Part shown: one piece after another, positions 16,130 to 26,500 of the stretch
Layout: the number at the start of each line of letters is the position of its first letter
Position numbering within the stretch: the first letter of the stretch is position 1
From: Lotus japonicus
Taxonomy: Eukaryota > Streptophyta > Magnoliopsida > Fabales > Fabaceae
Length of the DNA: 64,000 nucleotides
NCBI RefSeq assembly: GCF_012489685.1
Contig: NC_080045.1
Span: 66,610,722 to 66,674,721 of the forward strand
Reading direction: 5' to 3'
Notes under the pieces: generated by a model
What the model was told of the DNA's origin: nothing
Databases searched by the model: none
Seen by the model: the letters and a program-made list of their open reading frames with translations, nothing else
Made by a program: the position numbers and the translations under genes

Positions 16130-17770
16130 ATGGAAAATGGCACTGAAGCTGTTGGGTTGAAAAAGGTAAGTTTGGAATTCTATTCACATTCTGAATTTTT
16201 AATGATATAAACTGTTGTGTGTTCAGATTTGCTATATGTTTAGATTTTGTTGAATGTTTGGTTTTCATGAGACACAGTTTTATAGTTAGTGGATTCTTAT
16301 TACGAGATTTAGGTCGCTTTGTCACTGCATCACAACAGCATGAAAACATTTGAGAATTAGATAATGATAACCCAAATTATACAAAAAACTAAAATAGAGG
16401 TTTGAAATACTGGCATGGCATTTATGCATAGATAGACAAGCCTAATTCCACATGGAAGGAGGGGTTTGATACATAGGGTCAGATAAAACGATAAGTTGAT
16501 GCCATTAAGTTCTATCAAAAACTGAATTTCCCACAACAACTCCGTTTAGGGGTGATTAATCCATTGAACTCAGCCTATGTAATGCTTTGTTACAAACCTT
16601 CCATTAGCCAATTTTTTAAGTGAGAGTAGTAGGAAGTCGGCTACTTTATCACATGCTAAATAGATTATCTTTCCCACCACATTTTATTCCCCTTGGAGCG
16701 TGACAGCAAAACATGAATAAACAAGCTCCCTTCCTAGCATTTTAGTTGAATGAATTAGAAGAAAAAGAAAACTACCAATCTAATAACTATAAAAATACAG
16801 TGACTTAATTGTACTATAAAAAAAGAGACGTAAATGTAATAATTACAAATTTGTGAGAATAAATAAATATTCTTAAATAACTATTACAACTAAAATCACT
16901 GATAATGTAAACAAGATGAATCAAAAGTCTAATTAAACATTTCTATCATTGTCGAAATTCATACGGTGGATTGAATCAGATTGGGAGAGTGATTGAATAT
17001 TTCCCGACATGGCTACAAGAATGGGAATGGTAGCATAATGCAAGTTTATCTTCGGTGACATGGACGATTTCAATTTCAGGGTCTTCGATTGTTGCCGAAT
17101 TGAAACCGCCGATGACATCGAACATAAACAACCATTGTGCTACCCTACTCATTCTTGTAGCCATGCTCAAAAATATACTTCAATCACTTTCCGATTCAAT
17201 TCATCGTATGAATTAAGATAATAAAAAAATGCTTAATTTGACATTGGTTCCTCTAGTTTACATTATCGGTTAGTTTAGTCTTTTAGTAATAATTTTTTAA
17301 GCATATTTGTTCCCTCAATTTTTAATTTTACAATTAAGTCTCTTTTTTTGAAAGTACAATTAATTAAAGTCTCTCGATCATCATTATAACTACCACCAAC
17401 GAGATGAATGAAATCATTGAGGGTCTTCTCTGGTTCTCTACTTCTACATGGTCCAATTTAGATCTTCATCACCATTTTCAGCCCATGCCAGTATTGCGAA
17501 CTGTTATTTTAATTTTTTTCATTGCACCACATATCAGAAGTTATGAACTTATGATTATCTTAGTGCAAACAGTTCCCAAAGTTTTTGTTTGCTTGAGACT
17601 TTGAGCTCATTTGTGTTGATCTACACCTATCCATATTTTTGCAGATGTTCTACTTGAAGTATTTTCTTGGTGATGGAATACAATTTAAAGCACTAATTTT
17701 ATATTACTCCGCATCCTTTTCAGGTCTGGCCTATATCTCAGATAGTTTAATTACCCAAGTCTTTCTGTGA
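16130..17770 (+). other. Spliced upstream ORF (53 codons) in the ICMT leader
   Basis: An ATG at 16130 (MENGTEAVGLKK) runs into a strong donor at 16165|GTAAG. The acceptor TTTTTGCAG at 17636-17644 restores the frame (MFYLKYFLGDGIQ...) up to a stop at 17768-17770. The joined uORF would be 53 aa, ending 66 bp before the methyltransferase ATG. It resembles no family I know. It could repress downstream translation, but both the leader splicing and the translation are inferred. Confidence 0.4.
16957..17214. repeat. Foldback MITE in the ICMT leader intron
   Basis: Arms at 16957-17040 and 17133-17214 are imperfect inverted repeats of about 82 bp. Each contains GGCTACAAGAATG or its complement, and the outer ends read ATTCATACG/CGTATGAAT. 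The loop is about 92 bp. No transposase is present. Confidence 0.75.
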
Positions 17771-17836
17771 CAGCAAATTACATTTGAACTAACCAGGCTG
17801 AGAAAGACAAGACTTATTGACTTATTTGGAAAAAAA

Positions 17837-18430
17837 ATGACAGAAATCCTTGGCTACACCGCTTGCAGACAGTTATCTCAGATGTTCTTTGCAATAATCT
17901 TCTTTCACGGTTCTGAATATTTTCTAGCAGTTATAATTCATGGGAGATCAAGTGTAACGCTAAATTCCCTTTTGGTTAGCAAACAGTATCTTTTGGCAAT
18001 GATGTTTTCATTGCTGGAATATTGTATTGAAGTTGTTTTATTTCCTGAGCTAAAGGAACACTGGGTTATCAGTGATTTGGGCCTGGCACTGGTTGTGATT
18101 GGGGAAATTATAAGAAAAATGTCAATTATAACTGCAGGGAAGTCCTTTACTCATCTTATAAGGGTTTATCATGATGAGAATCACCAGCTGATCACTCATG
18201 GTGTTTATAGATTTATCCGTCATCCTGGATATTGTGGTTTCTTCATTTGGTCCGTTGGCACACAAATAATGCTCTGCAATCCCATATCAACTATTGGATT
18301 TGCAGTTGTTGTCTGGAACTTTTTTGCCAAGCGAATACCTTATGAGGAATACTTTTTGAGACAGTTCTTTGGAGCACAGTATGAGGAATATGCCCGAAAA
18401 GTTGTTTCTGGTGTGCCATTTGTAAATTGA
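17837..18430 (+). CDS. ICMT: Protein-S-isoprenylcysteine O-methyltransferase (ICMT/STE14 type)
   Basis: Membrane enzyme of the endoplasmic reticulum that uses S-adenosylmethionine to methylate the C-terminal prenylcysteine of CaaX proteins after farnesylation and proteolysis. The coding region is one exon of 197 aa, the length of plant ICMTs. It has hydrophobic segments at about residues 11-35, 48-72, 79-100 and 132-165. The catalytic C-terminal region has the conserved HGVYRFIRHPGYCGF (121-135) and IPYEEYFLRQFFGAQYEEYA (167-186), which in ICMTs bind the cofactor and shape the active site. It ends SGVPFVN as in plant homologs. The start is the first ATG that gives the family N-terminus. The leader is probably spliced from an upstream exon near 16.1 kb and carries a uORF. 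Confidence 0.95.
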   Translation: MTEILGYTACRQLSQMFFAIIFFHGSEYFLAVIIHGRSSVTLNSLLVSKQYLLAMMFSLLEYCIEVVLFPELKEHWVISDLGLALVVIGEIIRKMSIITAGKSFTHLIRVYHDENHQLITHGVYRFIRHPGYCGFFIWSVGTQIMLCNPISTIGFAVVVWNFFAKRIPYEEYFLRQFFGAQYEEYARKVVSGVPFVN

Positions 18431-20532
18431 GAACCAGCTAATCCGGTGTGAGCTGAACTAAACCCTTTCAGCTTCATTCCAAGTAATCAAAAAAAAAACT
18501 TGAACTTTGTTTGTCTGGACCAACATAGGGATGTGCTTCACATTGCTGGAGATTTTAAGTGCTTGCTTGCAGCTAGTGGCTATGTCAACCCTTTCCATTA
18601 TATGCAGCTATACTTGTTGGGAGCATCTGAAAAAAAAATCTGGTTGGGTTCTGTCTTGACCAGTTGTTAAAGATTATTAATATTCATCTGTCAAGCCTTT
18701 TGATTTTACCCCATGCAACAGTTCCTAGTTTCTTCTGCTCAAGCATGTTCAAACAAATAAAATTTAGCTTAGTTACTATTCAGTTAGGGCTCTGTTGGTT
18801 GTAATGTCTGTAGAACTGTAAAATTTCTGCTATTTTGAGATGTATCTGGCTTCGGAACCTTTTACCTTCTTTTAAAAGGACCCTTTTATCGCTTCTGGAA
18901 GTAAATTGCTAAAAGTAAATAATTAGTAAGTCACAAAAATGTGTAGCACCATTAGGCTATAAAAATGATATAATATGCGTAAATACATAATATTACTTGT
19001 CATGTGTAAAACTGAAATGCTCTCACAATAGCGTAAAAGTGAATTTTCATAATTTTCTCACAAGTATGTTTCAGTATGTTAACTAAACTACTAGCTAATT
19101 TGGTGCAACTTTCTTATTTTCCAGTGTTTATGTGGCAAATTTACTTCATGACTACTACTAAAGTAAAGTGACAACAGAATATGTATATAAACATAAACAG
19201 GTAAATAAGGGTGATTATATCTCTATATGCCTATGTTAAAAATTTGAGATGGACGTACAAGTTCTTTCAATCGTAAGAAACAATCGGCAAAAACGTTGCT
19301 CCAAGTAGAGAGGAGCTTGATTTCCTTCCACGTTTTGACCGTGTATAACAAAAAATAAGTGATGATATTTGTCTATACGCATTTCTGCATACATTCAAGG
19401 GACATAACGGTTTTTAACCGCCGCTAGCATTAGTGACGATTAAGCAATGGTTAGATATCGTTATTAACTCATGTGTCTTGGATGTTCCATAAATTTATCT
19501 GTACACCTAACATTTTTTGTCGAGAATTATAGGGGCTCATGACACCGCACAACTCGGGAGATGCAACTACGACTTTGACCCCATCAAGATAAATAATATA
19601 ACTCTATGTCACAATAGAGGGGAAGTAAAAGTGAGATGTTGAGGGATGTAACTGCGACTTTAATCACCATCAATATCAGTGAAGATGGTGGAAATAGAAA
19701 AAAAGTGAACTATCGATAAAATTGTTGCGTCCTTTAGCATTATTCTTTTCAATGTTAAAACATGAGAAAAATTTAACATGAAAATATTCATTCCCATTAT
19801 TCACACTCCACGATCATCCCTATTTCCTAGCCACATTGTATTGATTTCGTCACCATTGAATAAGAGTAACATTAACGTTAAAGCAAATGTTGAATGAACC
19901 TATCATGGGTTAAAATTATACTAAGAGGTATGCTAGGTGATGCAGATTTTCTTTCTTTCTACAAAACCCACAACCATGAACAAAATTTTGAATTGAAGAG
20001 TAGTCTTTCGCAGAAATCACATGATCCTTTGTTATTAACCACTATCTAAGAAATAGTGTTTTCCAAATTGTAATAAACAGTTCCAAAAAGTGGCATAATT
20101 GAGTGATTAAAGTGAAAACAACAATAATAACACAATGAGAACATGATTTGTGAATAATTATTTTTCAAAAACTTTTTAAAATTTGCAATAAAGATTCCCA
20201 ATAGAAAAGTGCTATCTATCTATGATTGTGTTTTTTTTTTTGTTTATAATTTTCCACAACAGGCCAACGAAGCAAAGGGCCTAACCTAATCAGAAAAAAG
20301 ACCCAAAAAGTGTGGAAACACTGTTTTGTGGGAACTCAATACTCATATCATCTCATCATGTGTTTAGTGAAAGAGTGAATTCAATTCAATTCATTCTTCT
20401 CTCTTTGCTGCCACAACACAACAACAAAAGTTTATTTGTTTTCTTTAGCGTTTCTGTCTTTCTGCTTCAAATTCGATTCTACTGGAACCACAACCTCAAC
20501 CACAACCAGAAACCTTGTTTGTTTGATCGGCG
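18431..20532. other. ICMT 3' region and spacer before transportin
   Basis: The first 400 bp or so look like 3' UTR. The remainder is AT-rich with no recognisable gene. A short motif (AACCGCCGCTAGCATTAGTGACG at about 19418) recalls the GACGGA repeat family. The final 250 bp should hold the transportin promoter and leader. Confidence 0.5.
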
Positions 20533-23500
20533 ATGGCGGCGGCGGCGTGGCAGCCACAGGAGCAAGGCTTCAAGGAGATCTGTGGTCTCCTCGAGCAGCA
20601 GATTTCCCCATCTTCTTCCGCTGATAAGGCCCAGATTTGGCAGCAGCTTCAGCACTTCTCCAACCTCCCTGACTTCAACAATTACCTCGCTTTCATCTTC
20701 TCCCGTGCTGAGGTGATCCTTCTCGCCAATACCCACTTCTTGTTTTCTCTCGATTTTTTGTTTCCATACTTGTTTGTTTAGTTACCTTCAAAATTGAGGG
20801 TTTCTGGGTTCGTGTTGTGTTTAGTGTTGGTGGGAACAGTTAGGATTGCTTGGTGTTGGACTGGTTGGATTGGGAGATTTAGCTTTGTGGGGTGTGAGAT
20901 TTTTGTTTTAGGTTGATGTAATTGGGGAATTTTGTTTGATTTATTGTTCTGAATGGAATTGTTGGACATGGGAGAGTGATGGGTTAATGATTTTGTGAAT
21001 AAGGTAGAGTTTTCTGTTTTTGGTTCCTTTGTTTTGTCTGTTAGTAAACTGTTTGATTCCCTCACTATTCAATTTGAAAAGATCAAGTATAGCTAAGATG
21101 TTTTGAAACCGTTTGAATTGCATTGCTTCCGTGATAGGGTGGTCATTAAAGTCATGTGGCAATTTATGGTTTAATGGATTCGCGGAATCCCCGGTATTGC
21201 GTTGATAATTATACTGCTACAATGATTTTGTTTTGAACAGGGAAAACCTGTGGAGGTTCGGCAGGCTGCGGGTTTGTATCTGAAGAATAACCTTAGAAGC
21301 AAGTTTAAGTCTATGCTACCTGCATACCAGCAATATCTGAAATCAGAGTTGCTCCCTTGCATTGCTGCGGCGGATAAGCACTTAAGGTCTACGGCAGGAA
21401 CTATTATTAGTGTTGTTGTTCAAATAGGAGGAATTTCAGGGTGGCCCGAATTGTTGCAAGCCCTCGTAACTTGCTTGGACAGTAATGATCTAAATCACAT
21501 GGAAGGTGCAATGGATGCCTTATCCAAGGTATGTTCTCCATTTTAAAGACCGTACCAAATGTTCAAATTATATTTCTAGATAAAATATTATCTTCAATCA
21601 AAATGAAGAATTATGTTTGATAAAGGTTTTGTATATCATAATGAAAAAAGAAAGCAAAGATAAGGAGTATTAGGCATCCTCCTTAAAAATGGCAACAGAA
21701 TTATTCAAGACAAAGTAAATTACACATCAATATAGACCCACGCACAATACCAAGTGCAGCAATTTAATTGTTTCTCAAAATGTGATAAACTTGTTGGGGT
21801 CTTTTGCAGTTCGATTGAGAATGGTGTTTCTATCCACATATATTGATCAGTAGTAAAATGGCTAACATTTTTTATCTCTCTTCTTTTTCAGCTTGTATTT
21901 AATCCATTTTTGTATTGCTCATTGTTCCCAAAAATATCTTATCTACAAATTTACAGTTATGTGAAAATTAGCACAAATCAATTAGGGAAGAGAAAAAATA
22001 TTATACAGAAATTGCCACATTTTAAGTGTATCTACATGTAGGTGTCTAGATACCCTGTGTCAGCTTCTCTGTCCTTCCCAATCCCTGGGGTGGGGTGGGG
22101 GAGTGGAGGAGGATACGCAGCCCTCAGAGGAGGAGGAGGGGGGGGGGGGGGTGGTTTGAGGGAGGTAGAACAAGTTTTGTTTTAATTTTCAACTGTAACA
22201 TTAGGAATGATTATGAATTATCTTAGGAATATAATTTTAGATATTTAACGTCCTTTGTTATACACTTATACTCATATTAAATTTTGGGAAAGTTGTATCC
22301 AACCCATGCTAGACCAGGTTACTGTTTAATGTTCACTTGGTCCAACATCTGGCAGACCTGAAAAGCATGTGCTGTGTCCTGAAAAGGATTTTTCATAAAT
22401 TTGGTGGAGGGACTGACCTGAGAGGCTGTATAGTGTGGTGCAATATTTCAGCAACAGTGAGGGTCTGGGTTTATGGGGGATTAGGGTTTTAGCATTGATA
22501 AGCTATTCATCAAAATCCGAATTTATGATCATGATTTTTTATGTTTTTCCTGTAGACTTATATCGTTGTTGGCCATACCATGTTAATTTTCATGTCTACT
22601 CTTCTCTCTATTCTTCCTGCACAGTTAGTTAAAACAGTATTCCATTGTAAGAGCATGATTCATGTTTATGTAGTAAAATCACAAAACACATTTTAACATA
22701 TACGCTTAGTCGCCTAGAAACATAAATCGGTATATGTTTCACTCACTATTTCCTGTTTCATCAACAATCCCTATTTATATAATTTATTTTGCTATTATAA
22801 GGTAATAGAAAACTCTAACTGTATAACAGAATTGTAATATTGAATTATGAAAAGGTTGATATTACAGAAAGAGATCCAAGCTATATATATTGAGAGAAGA
22901 AGCTTGCGCAGCAAGCTATCATAAGGAAAAGCTTAGCTAACTAACTACTCTAACTGATTCTGTTATAGCTTGCCATGTCAGCAAGGCCATGTTGATACAT
23001 ATACTCTAATATCCTCCCTCAAACTCAAGGTAGGTGAGAAACAAGTTTCTCACGCACATTGAGTTTGCTTCTAAGGTCTTCAAAACGAGTAGGAGAGAGG
23101 GCCTTTGTAAAGATGTCAGCAATCTGATCAACAGAAGGGACATGATGAACAAAAAGAGACTGATTTTGAACCTTCTCTCGAACAAAAAAGATATCAAGTT
23201 CCATATGCTTTGTCCTAGTATGGAGAACAGGATTGTGAGTCAAAGCAACAGCCCCCATATTATCACAGAAAACCTTAGGTACTGTAAATGGAACTTGCAA
23301 TTCCTGTAATAAGGATTGTATCCATAATAACTCAGCAGAAGTATTAGCCAAACTTCTATACTCTGCCTCAGTACTGGATCTGGCTACCAAGGTCTGCTTC
23401 TTAGAAGTCCATGTGACCAAGTTTGGACCAAAAAAGACACAAGAGCCAGAGGTTGACCGTCTATCATCAGGGTCTGACCCCCAATCAGCATCACAGTAAG

Positions 23501-26500
23501 CCACCAAAGAGACTGGAGAGTGCAGAGAACAAGGCCTGATGTGTAAACCATGATGAATAGTACCTTTGAGATACCTAAGTATGCGCTTGACAGCCTTCCA
23601 ATGCTCCTCCAAAGGTTGGCTGAGAAATTGACACACTTTGTTCACTGAAAAACTAATCTCAGGCCTGGTCAATGTTGCATATTGCAAGGCACCAACAATG
23701 GATCTATAGAGTGTAGGATCTGAAAAATAATCTGCCCCATGTTTACTAAGTCTAGCACCACTAACCATAGGTGTAGAGATGCCTTTAGCTTCAGCCATGT
23801 CAGCCCTTTCAAGGAGATCACCTATGTATTTAGTTTGAGTTAGGAGAAGAGATCTATCTTGCAAGTGATGAACTTGAACACCAAGAAAATAATCCAGCTG
23901 GCCTAATTGCTTCAAAGCAAATTCTGAATTCAGTTTTTGAACCACTTCTTGAATAAAGGGCAAGAAATTGCCAGTGATGATAATATCATCCACATAGACT
24001 AGTATGTAGATGACATTAGACTTGTTGTGAAAAGTAAAGAGAGAGGGATCACAACAACTTGCTTTGAACCCATACTTGACTAGAGCTGCCTTCAACCTGT
24101 CAAACCAAGCCCTAGGAGCTTGTTTAAGCCCATATAAGGCTTTATTGAGCTTGCACACAAGAGTTTTGTCAGAATTCTGAAATCCAGCTGGTTGTTGCAT
24201 GTAAACCTCTTCTTGGAGAGCCCCATGAAGAAAAGCATTATTCACATCCAGTTGGTGAATATGCCACCTTTTGGAAACAGCCAAAGTGAGAATTAAACGA
24301 ATGGTGATTGGCTTGACTACTGGAGAAAAGGTTTCTGCATAGTCAAAACCTTTCACTTGATGATATCCCTTGGCAACTAGCCTGGCTTTATATCTATTTA
24401 CTGACCCATCTGCATTCTCTTTGATTCTAAAAACCCATTTACACCCTATTGGATGCCTGCCCTGGGGAAGAGTGACCAAAGTCCATGTATTGTTGGACAT
24501 GAGTGCATCATACTCTGACTGCATTGCAGCCATCCACTTTGGATCCTTAAGAGCATGTTTTGTTGTAACTGGTTCTGCTTGGGCCAGAAGCAAAGTGGGA
24601 AGGAGTCTAGGCTTAACAATACCAGACTTTGCTCTAGTTTGCATAGGATGCACATTGGCCACTTGTTGAGGCTGAGAAGAGCCTGTTGTAGTAGCTGGGA
24701 TGGAAGAAGCAGAAGCAAAATGATCTGAAGAAGATGTGCTGGAAACTGCATTGGGAGAGATAGTTCCAGAGGCTGCAGGAGGTTCTGAGACAGGGGCAGC
24801 ACTATGAACTGGTGAATTTGGCAGTGACTGCAGGGAATCAACTGAATTAGGAGATGAGATGCCAGTGGGATGAGAATGATGAGGTGAGGGGATTGGTTGC
24901 TGCAAAGAAGGCACATAAGAAATAACAGGAATAACAGAAGACAGAAGAAGGATTGGAAGCAGGAAATTCTGAGGAAAACAAAGTAGAATAAGGAAACTTG
25001 AATTCATTGAATTGTACATCTTTAGAGATGTAAATTCGACCATCACTAGCAAGACACTTGTACCCTTTGTGTGAAGAAGAATATCCAAGGAACACACATT
25101 CCTGAGATCTAAAAGAGAGCTTGGAAGAATTGTAAGGTCTGAGATGAGGATAGCATGCACTTCCAAACACTCTAAGGATCTTGTAATCAGCTGGAACTTT
25201 AAAAAGTTTGTGATAAGGACTAAGATTGCCAAGAACTGGAGTTGGAAGTCTATTTATGAGAAAAGTAGCTGTGAGAAAAGCATGATCCCAATAGGATGTG
25301 GGCATGTTAGCACAAGCTAAAAGAGATAAACCAGTCTCCACAATGTGTCTATGCTTCCTCTCAACACTACCATTTTGATGATGTGTATGAGGACAAGTAA
25401 GTCTATGAGTGATGCCTAGCTTTAGGAAATGAGGAAGTAAGGGTTTGAATTCAGTACCACCATCTGTTTGTACAGACTTAATTTTTAAACCAAACTTTAA
25501 TTCAACCATAGCTTGAAACTGAATAAAAACAGTACTGGTTTCAGATTTTCTTTTAAGGAGATAAATCCAGGTAAACCTAGAAAAGGCATCAACACATGTC
25601 AGAAAATATGAATAGCCAGCAGAAGATTCACTAGATGCAGGACCCCACAAATCTGCAAAAATTAATTCTAATGGAGCAGTATAAAGAGTAGAGGAAGCAA
25701 AGGAAGGTAATCTATGAGATTTGGCAACACAACAAGAATGATATTTTGATTTATGTGGAACAGGAATTTTACAAGTGGTAAGTGCTGATTGCAGTGCCTC
25801 ATAATGAGGATGCCCTAACCTAGAGTGCCACAAGTCATAAGCTGTGGGACTTGGTACATTATTGGAAGTAGAAACAATAGTATTCACTGCAGGAGATGCA
25901 GGCTTGGACAATGAAAAAGCTGAAGAGACAGGAACTTGAGGAAGATCCTTATGAAAGTTTGAAGAGTGCATGCCATCAAAGGAGTAGAGACCATCTGAAC
26001 CAAGAGAACCTCTGAGAAGAGTCTTACAAGTATCCTGAGAATTGACAGTGCAATGAAACGGGTGAAATTCAAAATAAACACCATTATCCTGAGCAAACTT
26101 ACTAACACTAACCAGATTCTTAGTAATATTTGGTACTAGCAAGAGATTTTTAAGAAGTAAAGTGGTTTGTGTGTGAATGGGAGAAGAAAAAGAGGCTGAA
26201 CCAATGGATTGAATGGGCAAACCTTGACCATTCCCCATGTACACCTGATCATTCCCAGTCACTGACATTCCATCTGAAATAGCAGAGGCATCATGAGTAA
26301 CATGATGAGTTGCACCTGAGTCAGGATGCCAAGTACCAAGAGTAGAAGGTGCAGAGGCTAGCATTGCCTGTGGTGCACGTATCTGTGGTGCTGGAGCTCT
26401 AGGAGGCAAACCAAATCCATAACCAGAACCAAATCCATAACCAGGATGTGTAAACATTCCACCAGAAGCATATGGAGAACCAGAACCAAATCCTGAGTTT

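Noticed and set aside
20312..20736. Alternative frames over the first transportin exon
   Set aside because: The frame starting at 20533 gives the family N-terminus and joins exon 2 in phase.
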